Positions 35,390-46,692 of a stretch of 64,000 nt of DNA are shown here, piece by piece; the stretch's first letter is position 1, and the number at the start of each line of letters is the position of its first letter. The DNA comes from Ananas comosus. Its lineage: Eukaryota; Streptophyta; Magnoliopsida; Poales; Bromeliaceae. The stretch is taken from assembly GCF_001540865.1 (NCBI RefSeq), contig NC_033632.1, positions 3,931,082 to 3,995,081 on the forward strand, in the 5' to 3' direction. Position numbers and translations under genes: made by a program. The notes under the pieces are model-generated. The model made no database searches, was not told the origin of the DNA, and saw only the letters and a program-made list of their open reading frames with translations.

Positions 35390-36005
35390 TCGTAATGTGA
35401 AACAACTATTGTACTCTAAAAACTTAAATTATTAAAGAATGATGTTTATATATTTTTGTATTTAATACTATTCCTCACGTCTGGACTCAAAAATTTTTTT
35501 TGTAAGGCCCATGACGTGGTCTTGAATTAAATGAGAGAAAATTAATAATACTAGGAGTCTGGCCATAACTCGAACTCAGGATCTTCTGCTCTGATATCAT
35601 GTGAAACAACTGTTGTACTCTAAAAAATACTTAAGCTATTAGATAACGGTGTTTATATATCTTTATATTTAACACATAAAGGAGAAAACTTAGAACTGAC
35701 TCCCATATCATCTTAGTCGAAAGAGTGAACTAATAGAAAATCGCTCAGATATAGACTAATTTGCTAGTGTTTGCTTGAGAGAGAGATCAAGCTGAAAAAT
35801 CGTAGATATTGTTAAATATAAAAATATATAAACATCGTTCTTTAATAGTTTAAGTATTTAGAGTACAACGATTGTTTTACATCGTATCAAAGAAATAGGT
35901 CATAAGTTCGAGTCATACCAGATTCCTAGCATTATTAATTTTCTCTCATTTAATTTAAGTTCACGCCGTGGGCCTTACAAAAAGTCTTGAGCCCTGAGAG
36001 GGAGT
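35390..36005. repeat. Inverted pair of tRNA-like/SINE-like repeats
   Basis: The block about 35395-35600 (AACTATTGTACTCTAAAAAC, AAGGCCCATGACGTGG, then CTCGAACTCAGGATCTTCTG and CTCTGATATCATG) is repeated in inverse at about 35815-36000. A partial third copy near 35605-35670 and two short direct repeats at 36010-36125 follow. The inverse reading has ATATCAGAGCAG and GAGTTCGAG, which resemble tRNA boxes. Origin from a SINE or retroelement end is likely but not proven. Confidence 0.45.
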
Positions 36006-36129
36006 GTCTTAAGCTTCTAAACTACAACGATTGTTTCACAGATATCTCATCATCTTACAAAAAGTCTCGAGCCTTGAGGGGGTGTCTTGAGTTTCTAGAC
36101 TACAACGGTTGTTTTACAGATATCTCACC

Positions 36130-37263
36130 ATCTATTTCCACAGATAGGCGCTTATCCCCACTACTCCAAATTAAAAAAAAAAATTGCCTAAAGGATCTTC
36201 ATTCTTCTTAAGAATTAAAAATCCCCACCTTTTTTATTTTTCTCACTTGCCAAACAATATTTTCAACAACCCAAAAAAAAAGCTTTTCTCACTTTCCATA
36301 ACTTTAGGGAGCTATATTTGCTTGCTTTTATAAATTGAGACCACATCACATGGGTAGGCATCAATTAGGTAGCTTAAGAATCAAGTAATAGAGGTGGTTA
36401 GTTGTGATCAATTTGTCTAATAGAAAAGTCAAATGATTCTATGCCCTACCTCTAGTTATAATAGTTTCTTCTTTTCTTTTTTCTTTCTTTTTTTATATAT
36501 ATAGAATCAGTTGTTGTAGATATATTTAAGATTTACTTACACTACCATAAGCAATTAATCATTGAGTGGTGCCTTCGAAAAAATAAATAGTACAGTATAG
36601 AAAGTGAAACATATCTGTAAAATATAGTGTAGTACAGTGTAACTAAGCTAAGGAAAATTAAGTACATTGTTATGCGAGTTTAATCATGATTCTTTGATTT
36701 ACAAAATCATTAAAGTAAATTGAAAATGGATTATATATGCATATATGATTCTCTTGGTTTTGTAAAATCATTAGGATCTAAAAATAATGGGTATTGGAGT
36801 GGACCATGTTGGAGGATGTTCTAAATTGATTAAATCTTCTCTGTCACATGAAATCGAAATCAAAGTCAGCGTCAATTAATATAAAAACTCCACATGATTG
36901 GAATAAAAGTAGTTTAATTAATTAATTAGTACACATCAAATCCATATGCATGGTGTGTATGAGATTTAAACTATCCTTAAAACCTATGGTGGTAGCCACA
37001 AATGCATGTTGTTGCCCACTTTGCTTTTAAGTATACTAATATGGTTAATTAAAACAAAAAATAAATAACAAATTAATATGGTTTTATATATTTTGTAACA
37101 CATATTAATGAGCTATTAGGGTAATAATGCACATGGCATTGTGCATGTGCCATGCCTGTTTGTATGTGGAAGTGTGATTTGTTTTTATTCAAGTAAACTA
37201 TGGTGATGATGTGCCCAAATAGTCATGTATATATTTATATATATATAAATGGAGAGGAACTTA
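36130..37263. other. AT-rich intergenic region
   Basis: No gene, RNA or bounded element recognised. Confidence 0.35.
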
Positions 37264-37729
37264 AGGGTCTATTTGGTTTTACGTAAAACTATTAAAAATA
37301 ATTTTATATAATTTTTTTTATTATATGATGTATTATTTATATAAAAAACTGCTATATTATATATATTATAATTAAAATTTATATCTATATATATATATTA
37401 TTATTACTATCGTCATCATCATCATTTATATTTATAATTTAAATATATAAAAATTATATAATATAATATAATATATAATAATTTATATATAACATATAAT
37501 ATATAATAACACGTATAAAATATAAAATATAATATATAAATATATATTTATAAATAAAGTAATATATAATAGTACAGTAATTAATTCCAAAGAATTTTCA
37601 TCAACGGAAAATGAAAACTTAATTTTTCCTCAAATCTATAAAAAAGAATATTTTTACAGGAAAATTATTTTACGTCGAACCAAACGAGTGGTTTTTTCGT
37701 TCGTTTTACATCGAACCAAACGCCTATGC
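37264..37729. mobile_element. AT-rich MITE with TTTGGTTTTACGT-type ends
   Basis: The left end GGGTCTATTTGGTTTTACG pairs with the right end TTTTACATCGAACCAAACGC. The interior is almost pure A/T with TATAATA-like repeats. Confidence 0.55.
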
Positions 37730-38264
37730 AAATTGGGTTTATCGAGTTTGATGTACTCGAATCCGCCCGACCAATTAAACCCGACCGCTAATGAGTAGAG
37801 TTGGATTTAACTCTATCTTGCTCATGGTAATTAGGTTTGATTTGATCAAAAATCAAATTCGACCCAAATTCCAATCTAATTAACACAGCCCTAATTAACT
37901 TATAATCCAACCAAATCAAATCGAGATACAACGAAAGTATATTTCGAAAATTTTGGAGAGTAAACTGTGTATATTCATTTGTGCACTTGAAAAAACTAGT
38001 GTTATGTACAAATGTGGGCCGGGTTTAGACCACTAACTAAGCGCCGGAGCAGGGTATGATGATTAATTGGATCACAATGGTGTTTTTTTTTTTAATTATA
38101 TGATGATAATTAAACTTTAATTTTTCGTAAATTGCAAGACGGCCTACGATGCAAAAAGGCCAATTAATTCAAATTTATTAGATGGGCTATTTTTGGGCCT
38201 CTACTTTTTTTTTTTTTGTAGAAATGGGTCGGGCCGGGTCGATATATACCCGACCCGTTCCATG

Positions 38265-38317
<53 letters not shown>

Positions 38318-38323
<6 letters not shown>

Positions 38324-38966
38324 GGCTACTATGCTATCGGAAGCACGGAGCCTTCCGTGCTTCCAGCTCGTTTTCGATGTTGCGACTTTCGAATCGTCGA
38401 TCGGCTCCGTTAAACTTGATCTAGAGTATTTGAAGTACCTAGAAAATAAATTTTATTATTTTACGATATCATTTGCCTAGTGAACGAAGGGGCTCAAAAT
38501 CAACGGCTGAAAATAAAAATCTTACGAAATATAATAATATGACATTAAAATTTTATTATTCTTCGATATCATTTGCCTAGTGATCGAAGGGGCTCAAAAT
38601 CAACAAATTTCAATGGCCGTAGTGAGCCGTTTGCAAGTTTAACGGTGTAGAAATATCCAAATCACGTGAAATTTTGATAGAAAATTCTTTATACTATATA
38701 AAACAAGATCAATATCTTTGATTTAAAATTTTAATGTCATATTATTACATTTTGTAAGATTTTTATTTTCAGCCGTTGATTTTGAGCCCCTTCGTTCACT
38801 AGGCAAATGATATCGTAAAATCACAAAATTTATTTTCTAGGTACTTCAAATACTCTAGATCAAGTTTAACGGAGCCGATCGACGATTCGCAAGTCGCAAC
38901 ATCGAAAACGAGCTGGAAGCACGGAACGCTCCTTGCTTCCGATAGCACAATAGCCTTACTCTCTCT
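38318..38966. mobile_element. F1 MITE, copy 4, with internal partial duplication
   Basis: A (TA)n(GA)n tract leads into GAGGCTACTATGCTATCGGA. The left arm runs through TTCGAATCGTCGATCGGC. The right arm ends CGATAGCACAATAGCC followed by (CT)n(TA)n. The word GATATCATTTGCCTAGTGA occurs twice on the left side (about 38465 and 38564), so part of the arm is duplicated. It directly abuts the F2 element at 38981. Confidence 0.8.
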
Positions 38967-38980
38967 ATATATATATATAT

Positions 38981-39677
38981 GGGTTAATTGCATACACGTC
39001 CCTATAAATATAGTGAATTGCAGATATATTCCTACAAAACTCAACTTTCATAAGTTATTTCTACAAAAGTCCTAATGAATTCAGATATGTCCCTCTCGTT
39101 AGGATCCGTTAGAGAGCTGTTAATTTTTAAACAGTAGAGTTGTGAAATGACAATTTTGTCCTTGCCCTTGTCCTCTTCCTCTTCCTCTTCAGGCTGTGGG
39201 AGCGGACGGCGGCGGCGGCGACGGCGATCTTGCAGAGCTTGTCGGGGTTGCAGCCTGCGAGGACGAGGAAGAGGCGGAAGGCGAAGGCGCGGCCGATGCC
39301 GTCGGAGGCGCCTGTGACGATGACCCACGCGGGCGCCACGACGGCGACGACGATCGGATCATCCACGATGATGACGAAGAAGAAGAAGAAGAAAGAGGAG
39401 AAATGGAGGAGGAAAAGGAGAATATAGAGAAGAAGAGTATAAAGAAGAAGCAGGAGAGGAAGAGAAAAAAGAAGAAGGATAAAATTGTCAATTCACATTT
39501 TTAATTAATCATGGTTAAGTATTTTAACTGTGGTTAACGATATATCTCAAATAAACCCTAACAGCAGGGACATATCTGAATACATTAGGACTTTTATAGG
39601 AATAACTTATGAAAGTTAAGCTTTGTAGGGATATATCTACAATTCATCATATTTGCAGGGACGTGTATGCAATTAGC
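38981..39677. mobile_element. F2 inverted-repeat element, copy 3, carrying a captured gene fragment
   Basis: The left arm begins GGGTTAATTGCATACACG and extends at least 130 bp. The right arm is its inverse, ending ACGTGTATGCAATTAGC. Between the arms lies a GC-rich insert (about 39160-39480) that encodes part of a short-chain dehydrogenase on the minus strand. It is flanked by (TA)n on both sides. This is the layout of a transposon that has picked up a host exon. Confidence 0.8.
39127..39366 (-). pseudogene. Short-chain dehydrogenase/reductase fragment (beta-ketoacyl reductase-like) inside an F2 element
   Basis: About 60 residues in one frame: AWVIVTGASDGIGRAFAFRL, then LVLAGCNPDKLCKIAV. TGASDGIG is the NAD(P)-binding TGxxxGIG motif of the SDR Rossmann fold. 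The spacing to NPDKL resembles the 3-ketoacyl-CoA reductase (KCR) group, which acts in very-long-chain fatty acid elongation in the ER. The Ser, Tyr and Lys catalytic residues of an SDR are absent because the rest of the protein is missing. Upstream in the same strand is a low-complexity TTC/CTT stretch, not a membrane anchor I can trust. It is enclosed by F2 inverted ends and is surely non-functional as an enzyme. Confidence 0.7.
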
Positions 39678-40031
39678 TATATATATATATATATATATAG
39701 AACACTATCTAATACCCCATTAATTTCTAGGTTGACTATAGTGTTAAGCTTGTTATTTACCATGCAAAATGCCTCAGTGAACACATCAATCATCTTCTAA
39801 GTCCGACTCGTCGACGAGCTTAATTCGAACACGAAACTAGATATTGATGGATCTTTTAGATACACCGTATGCGCAAGTCGGGAACAGATACCGTTGTGAT
39901 CGAACCAAATCAAATTCGTCTGGAGTCGGTCTTAGAACAAATGCGTGCGTGCGTAACTCTCTCCTATCAATACAGAATACAGAGCGTATATACAGAAAAT
40001 TATCTTTTATCGTATATATTATAAAAAATGT

Positions 40032-41117
40032 AAAAAAAAAAAAAAAGAAAGATAATGACTGAGTTGTAATTGTGTTTGCGTTACCGTTGTGCCAACGTCC
40101 ACGCGCTCCTGAGCTCCAGAAAGTCTAAAGTGCCATAAATAGATGCGCGCAATCTATACATGTCACAAATGGATGAAAACATGACATATCAAATTTCGCA
40201 ATATTATTGACTTTTTTGTGTATTTATGGCGCTCGCTAATACGTGTCGCGTTTTCACTTGCCCGTGATAGTAACTGGTATGTAGATGGAGATTTTTTCCT
40301 TAGACTAATCTATGAAATGCGAAGAAAAGTACAAAAAATTAAGAAGAATACAACAAGAATTTATAATATAAGACAAATAAGTTATTGTTTGATTCTTACG
40401 TTTAGTCCATCAATAAGATGAAAATTTGTTAAGAACAGTGGACTTGTTTAAAAGTGTACGGAGAACCCCTCAACTACAGGATAATTCGAAATCGACCCGT
40501 CAAATTTTATTTTCTTTAGAAGAGTCGGGGACTCAACTTCTAAATTTTTGGAATTAAATGACTTAAGTTAAAAAAAAATGGATAGAATTTTAAACATAAT
40601 TAAGTAATAAAATACAAATAATTTTAAAAAAAAAGTTATGCGGGTCTGAAGTATAAAAAATAAAAAAAAAAGCTGAGGATCGATGTCAAAATGGCCTATC
40701 ATTGAGGGGTTCTTTATACATTTTTTCACCTAATATGTGTGATAAGAAGAGACCAAAAGGGTCAAACAACATCAAGAAGTCAACGCGGTTGACTCAGTGT
40801 TGATTGATTGTAATGGTCAATGCAAATAGGTGTTGGAGTTTAATGGCTATTGACTTGAGAATTTATCTCTTAATTTTAGAGAGAGAGAGAGAGTACAGTT
40901 TGCGTGCTTTTACACGCAGCTGGCGTTCGTGCTCACAAGTTATCGATCTTCAAATCAACGACTAGTTTCGTTAAATTTGATCTAAAATATTTGACAAATT
41001 TAAAAATAATTTTTTTAAATTTTCGATGGTTGAAAATATAAAATCTCACAAAATAGTGATGATACAATGCTGAAATTTTACATAACAAATATTTATCCTG
41101 CGTTAGACATATAAATA
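40032..41117 (+). repeat. Direct repeat unit A of a 1.1-kb duplication
   Basis: It starts at an A-run followed by GAAAGATAATGACTGAGTTG and ends near GTTAGACATATAAATAAT. It is nearly identical to 41385-42487. It contains a small inverted-repeat element (about 40450-40735, GAGAACCCCTCAACTACAGG to CCTATCATTGAGGGGTTC) and the left arm of an F1-like element (from about 40875). Confidence 0.85.
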
Positions 41118-41384
41118 ATGTTTTCATGATCGATCCCACGGAAATCAGCTTCGTGCTTTTAAGAATATAAAAATTCAATAAGAGCTCTTATTCGGAGAAT
41201 TTATCTGCAGCTAAAATAGTAACTAAAGGTCAAAATTTTATAGTTTTTTTATAAAAAATATTAAAAAATATAAGAAACAGATCAACCAGCTTTCTCAAGT
41301 CTTAGTTATTTAGATCAATAGCTACACCCGCTAAACGTTCGAATTGTTATATCTTAATTAATAATTTTAGTGGGTTTTAATATN

Positions 41385-42487
41385 AAAAAAAAAAAAAAAG
41401 AAAGATAATGACTGAGTTGTAATTGTGTTTGCGTTACCGTTGTGCCAACGTCCACGCGCTCCTGAGCTCCAGAAAGTCTAAAGTGCCATCAATAGATGCA
41501 CGCAATCCACACATGTCACAAATGGATGAAAACATGACATATCAAATTTCGCAATTTCGCAATATTATTGACTTTTTGTATATTTATGGCGCTCACTAAT
41601 ACGTGTCGCGTTTTTACTTGCCCATGATAGTAACTTGGTATGTAGATAGAGATTTTTTCCTTGGACTAGTCTACGAAATGCGAAGAAAAGTACAAAAAAT
41701 TAAGAAGAATACAACAAGAATTTATAATATAAGACAAATAAATTATTGTTTGATTCTTACGTTTAGTCCATCAATAAGATGAAAATTTGTAAAGAACAGT
41801 GGACTTGTTGACAAGTGTACGGAGAACCCCTCAACTACAGGATAATTCGAAATAGACCCGTCAAATTTTATTTTCTTTAGAAGTGTCGGGGACTCAACTT
41901 CTAAATTTTTGGAATTAAATGACTTAAGTTAAAAAAAAAGGATAGAATTTTAAACATAATTAAGTAATAAAATACAAATAAATTAAGAAAAAAAAAGTTA
42001 TGCGGGTCTGAAGTATAAAAAATAATAAAAAAAGGCTGAGGATCGATTTCAAAATGGCCTATCATTGAGGGGTTCTTTATACATTTTTTCACCTAATATG
42101 TGTGATAAGAAGAGACCAAAGAGTCAAACAACATCAAGAAGTCAACCCGGTTGACTCAGTGTTGATTGATTGAAATGGTCAATGCAAATAGGTGTTGGAG
42201 TTTAATGGCTATTGACTTGAGAATTTATCTCTTAATTTTAGAGAGAGAGAGAGAGAGTACAGTTTGCGTGCTTTTACACGCAGCTGGCGTTCGTGCTCAC
42301 AAGTTATCGATCTTCAAATCAACGATTAGTTTCGTTAAATTTGATCTAAAATATTTGACAAATTTAAAAATAATTTTTTAAAACTTTCGATTGTTGAAAA
42401 TATAAAATCTCACAAAATAGTGATGATACAATGCCGAAATTTTAAATAACAAATATTTATCTTGCGTTAGACATATAAATAATTTTT
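41385..42487 (+). repeat. Direct repeat unit B of the 1.1-kb duplication
   Basis: It begins right after the single N at 41384 and matches unit A with few differences (for example a doubled TTTCGCAA near 41555). After it the sequence continues into the rest of the F1-like element, whereas unit A breaks off. Confidence 0.85.
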
Positions 42488-42745
42488 TCATTATAGTTTT
42501 GGGTGATTTGAATAATTAATTCTATATTGTTAAGCTTGCAAATCGCTCACATCGATAACTAGATTTATTGATTCTGAACTCTTTCGACCAACTAGACAAA
42601 TAATATAAAAAATTATAAAAAATATTTTTTTGATATTTTAAAATTGGAAATCAATGATAAAATCCACGTCTATTTAAGAGGCTTATTCTCGAGAATAACT
42701 TAAAAATATAAGAATTTTCGTGCTTCGACTATAGGTACCCTAGCT
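42240..42745. mobile_element. F1-like MITE with CGTGCTTTTACACGC arm
   Basis: The left arm (GAGAGTACAGTTTGCGTGC, CAAATCAACGATTAGTTTCG) pairs loosely with the right arm near 42590-42745 (GAATTTTCGTGCTTCGACTA). The left half is also present alone at 40875-41117 in repeat unit A. Confidence 0.55.
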
Positions 42746-42810
42746 AGACAAAGAGGCAAAAATTTTATAGAAAGAAGCAGAGAAAGAAGGGAGGGAAGGT
42801 GAGAAGAAGC

Positions 42811-42977
42811 TTTTTTTTTTTTTTTTTTTTTTTAAGATAGGTAGCATGCTATTCATTTCGTTTATTTCATTTAGAAATAAACTTAGCTGGAAATATGAAT
42901 CAATAAGTATTCGAACTTGGAATCTCGGGTACCAACCACCAAGCCCTTTGCCACTTGCGCTAGGGACGGTCGGTGGC
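42811..42977 (-). mobile_element. tRNA-derived SINE with A23 tail
   Basis: Read on the minus strand: box A TAGCGCAAGTGG (42951-42962) and box B GTTCGAATA (42908-42916) are spaced as in a tRNA-type RNA polymerase III promoter. The 3' end TAGCATGCTACCTATCTT is followed by 23 A. An 11-bp target duplication TGAGAAGAAGC flanks it (42800-42810 and 42978-42988). Length is 167 bp. The 3' tail resembles the LINE end at 17540-17580, pointing to the enzyme that mobilised it. Confidence 0.85.
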
Positions 42978-42988
42978 TGAGAAGAAGC

Positions 42989-43994
42989 TGCTGAGGAAGA
43001 GAAAGGGAGGGTGAGAAGAAGCTGCTGAGCAAGCGAAAGATCGGTGAATCTATATAAGCTTGATTGTTTTTCCATATCTAGCAAAATTTTCTAAGTCAAT
43101 ACAGTGAAAATAATTATGATGGAAAAAGTTCTTACTTTGGTGATGGTATTATCCCTTTCCTTTCTCTTTCTTAGCAGCTTCTTCGCGCCCTCCCTTTCTC
43201 TTTCTTTGATGCTTTCTCTTTCTTTAAAAAAATCAAGTTGTACGGTGTTTTTTATTTTTATTATTATTATTACTTTTTTATTTATGCTCGTGCAAAATTG
43301 GGATCGTCTCATTTCCGTCTTTCGGATTTGCATCCAAATACGAAATCTCCAAAACGGCCTGTTTGTAAATGTCTCAAAGAAAAGCTTTGAGATGGGCAGG
43401 CGCTCACCCTGTAGCGCCAATCTGGAGGGTTTCCAAATATTAGATATGACTCGAAATTGATAATTGACTTCAGTTCGAAACTTCGACTCGTGGATAGTTT
43501 CGCGATGTGACCAAATTGAAAATTAAGTTGCGGAGGAAAAATGAATTCCCTTTTTTGTTTGATCGTAAAGTTCTTTCTTTCCTCGCTCTTGATATATTCC
43601 TACAAAGGATTTTTAACGTAAATCTGTGTGTTCTCGTTTATTTCTGCTTATGATTTGATTATTTTGTATTCGTCATTTTCGTTTCCATTTGTGCGTTTGT
43701 CGTAACACCAAATAATATTAATTGTTTGGACGCTGTGTCTATAAAATTTTTGCCCAGTCCAGAAAGCGAGTTACAGAAAGATTTTGAGCAAGCAAATTTG
43801 TCAAAATTATTAATAATATTTGCCGCGAACCAAATTTTTTATTTATAAAATCAGTGCCAATGGTATTGGCAGCACAATTTCGTCTAATTAATTTAATTAG
43901 ACTAAAATTTTGACTATAAATTTTAAAAAAAATTAACATTTGATGTTGAAATATCTCACGTATTAAAGTTTGAGAATCAAAAGTGTATTTTAGA
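42989..43994. other. Intergenic region without recognised gene
   Basis: Contains a pyrimidine-rich stretch at 43150-43225 and an ATT-rich stretch near 43258. ORFs of about 110 residues here are low-complexity and match no family I know. Confidence 0.35.
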
Positions 43995-44350
43995 TATGGT
44001 AAAAACATGCAAAACTTATCTGAATTATAGGCCATTTTTAACTCGGTTATCCAACCATTCAAAATTTTAATTTTACTATTTAATCTTTTAGTTTATTTGA
44101 TTTGAGTCAGTTAATGATTCCTTGACTTCGAAATTTAATTAAGCTAATTACTTAATTTACAAGTTCATAAATTGTATAAAATATACGAACTAAATCTGTG
44201 AAAATAAATAATGTATTCAAATATTAAAATCAAAATACTGTTTACTGACTTAAAACAACCAGATTGAAAGGTCGGATAATAATATTAAGATTTTGAAAGA
44301 TTAAATAACAGACTCGAACTAATCTATATTTAAGATAACTGCTATCTTTT
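43995..44350. mobile_element. F4 inverted-repeat element, intact copy
   Basis: The left arm (AAAACTTATCTGAATTATAG, then TTTAGTTTATTTGATTTGAG) is inverted in the right arm (CAACCAGATTGAAAGGTCGG, TTTAAGATAACTGCTATC). This copy shows what the element split by the solo LTR at 5731 once looked like. Confidence 0.6.
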
Positions 44351-44977
44351 TCAAGGCTAGCTAAATTACAAAAAATCCCTAGTATAAATATCCGCTTTTC
44401 ATTTTCCTTCCTTAATTTTCAAAAATCTATATTTTACCCCTCAATATTTCAAGTTATTCCATTTAACTCCCCTCCGTCTGATTTCTATCACTATCCCATC
44501 CATTTTTTTATATTTTATATCAAAAATAACATTCAAAATTATAAAAATATACTAAATTTTTTTTCTCTATAGAAAAAATAAAGGTAATTTGATCATTTTG
44601 TTCTTTCCATTAACATCGTATCCTTCTGAAAACATTTCTGAAATTTAAGAAAATAAAATATAGATTTTTGAAAATTAGGATGAAAAAATAAAAAAAAGGT
44701 TAATTTCGTCCCTACAAATATGGTGAATTGCAAATATATATATATCTTTGCAAAGTTCAACTTTCATATGTTGTTCCTATAAAAGTCCTGATGTTTTCAA
44801 ATATGCTTTACCGTTAGAATTCATTAGAAAAATTAGTTAACCATAAAAAAAATACTTAACCCTACTTAATTAATGAAGTGAATTGACCTTTTTACCCCTC
44901 TTTAATTAATAGTTGAAATTTTTAAAGGAACATATTTGTGATAAAAAGATTATATCATTTATAAAATAAACAGTATT

Positions 44978-45484
44978 TGTCACACTCCAGTAATTCCATA
45001 TTGGATTGGATATGAATGGAATGTGATTGGGTATATAAGAGACTTAAACACTAATAATAATAACTGGGTTTAAGCATTTTGGGCCGGTGGTTGAGTCTAA
45101 TGAGTTATTGTTGCTAGTGGGCTGGGTCGTTTTATTTGGTATCAGAGCAAGTTCATTAGCCGGAAGTGTGAGTCTTGGCTGAGTCAGAGTCGGAATGGCA
45201 GACTAAGCCAGAATTGGTGATTGACAGGCTAAGTCAGGGTCAGGATGACAAGGCTAGCGAGACGAGTCTCACATCGCCTCATGATCTCTTAGGCTGTGTG
45301 TGTGATTGGACTGATGAGGACGTCAGGACCATAAAGCGGAGAGTATGTCATACCCCAATAATCCCACATTTGATAGGAATAGGAATAGAATTGAGTATAT
45401 AAGAGATTTAGATACTAGTAATAATAACTAAGCTTAAATATTTTGGGCCGGTGGTTGGGCCCAATGAATTATTGTTGCGTTACA
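44978..45484 (+). mobile_element. TRIM (terminal-repeat retrotransposon in miniature), 507 bp
   Basis: LTR 1 starts TGTCACACTCC at 44978 and LTR 2 starts TGTCATACCCC at 45346 and ends in CA at 45484. They share GAGTATATAAGAGA-like and TTTTGGGCCGGTGGTTG sequence. Directly after LTR 1 is TGGTATCAGAGC (45137-45148), the primer-binding site for initiator tRNA-Met. The purine-rich AAAGCGGAGAG lies just before LTR 2. A perfect 5-bp target duplication GTATT flanks the element (44973-44977 and 45485-45489). There is no coding capacity. LTR 2 lacks about 14 bp near its 3' end relative to LTR 1. Confidence 0.9.
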
Positions 45485-45652
45485 GTATTTTACGTGTAAC
45501 AAACCAGATGGACAAATTTGAAAATATTAGGACCTTTATAGGGATAATATTTGGGCCCAATGAATTATTGTTGCGTTATAGTATTTTAAGTGTAACAAAC
45601 CAGATGGACAAATTTGAAAATATTAGGACCTTTATAGGGATAATATATGAAA
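45458..45652 (+). repeat. Tandem duplication of about 98 bp across the TRIM/F2 junction
   Basis: The unit from GGGCCCAATGAATTATTG to TTTATAGGGATAATAT occurs twice head to tail (about 45458-45555 and 45556-45652). It includes the last part of TRIM LTR 2 and adjoining F2 sequence, so it arose after the TRIM insertion. Confidence 0.8.
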
Positions 45653-45895
45653 GTTAAACTTTGTAGAGATATATTTGTAATTCACTATATTTATAGAGAT
45701 CTGTATGAAATTATTCTAATAAAAAATAAGTATTTATGGAAAAATTATGTAATTTAGCTTCTTTTTTTTTAGTAAAAAAAAAGTACTTTTTTCGAAAATA
45801 ACCCTGTGAAATTTCGTAATTGCCAAAATAATCCTGTGAAACGTTTATTTGTGAAACTGACCCTCCTCTCGCCACCTCAGCCGCCACATCAGCAT

Positions 45896-46450
45896 TTCTC
45901 ACAAAGACGGTGACTTGTTCACCGTCTTTGGGACGCATCTTGAAAGCGGTGAATGGTTCACCGTCTTCTCTAGGCGTGGACCATTCACCGCCTTCTCAGC
46001 AATTCCCCGCGTAGCTTAAGGTGCCTCGAGAAGACGGTGACTCGTTTACCACCTTAACAAAGGCGGTGAATTGTTTACCGTCTTATCTAGGCGTGAACCA
46101 TTCACCGCCTTCTCAGCAATTCCCCGCGTATCACCGCCTTCTCAGCAATTCCCCGCGTAGCTTAAGGTGCCTCGAGAAGACGGTGACTCGTTTACCGCCT
46201 TAACAAAGGCGGTGAATCGTTTACCGCCTTATCTAGGCGTAAATCATTCACCACCTTCTCAGCAAATCCCCCGCCCAACAGCCCAGGTTTGTGGCATAGA
46301 TAAGACGGTGAATCGTTCATCGTCTTATCTAAAGACAGTGAGTGGTTCACCGTCTTTAGTGCAAACACCACGCAGTCCAGGACTTAGCCATTTTTTTCCC
46401 CGGGTTCGTGGATTTGTACTAAAGGCGGTGAACCATTCACCGCCTTTAGT
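45896..46450. repeat. Left subterminal palindrome array of the MULE
   Basis: Roughly nine copies of a 25-bp palindrome of the form AAGRCGGTGAA-YSR-TTCACCGYCTT, spaced by words such as TCTCAGCAATTCCCCGCG. A segment of about 120 bp (CAGCAATTCCCCGCG... GAGAAGACGGTGACTCG) is repeated in tandem. The array is mirrored at 49440-50035. Confidence 0.85.
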
Positions 46451-46692
46451 GCAAACAGCACCAGGTGCTAATTTAAGCTTGATTTTTAAAAAAATTTCAA
46501 CAAGTTTAACGCAAGTTTTTTCACGATAACAAATATTCCAACAAGAAACTCAACAGATCAAGTGGAATAACAAGATGCAATCAACAGAATAAAAATATCA
46601 AAAAAAATTCCGAGAAATGTACAAATATGCACTAAATTAAGTATTATATAATATTATACAAAGTCTCAGTTATCTAAATCAAAGATATACAA

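Larger units (their letters stand above)
44698..45718. mobile_element. F2 inverted-repeat element, copy 4, interrupted by a TRIM
   Basis: The left arm starts GGTTAATTTCGTCCCTAC. The right arm (TATATGAAAGTTAAACTTTG, TTTATAGAGATCTGTATG) ends near 45718. The TRIM at 44978-45484 sits inside it. Its right half contains a tandem duplication of about 98 bp. Confidence 0.7.

Noticed and set aside
40880..40905. GAGAGAGAGAGTACAG resembling plant miR529
   Set aside because: It lies in a GA run of a duplicated F1-like element, with mismatches and no suitable precursor fold.
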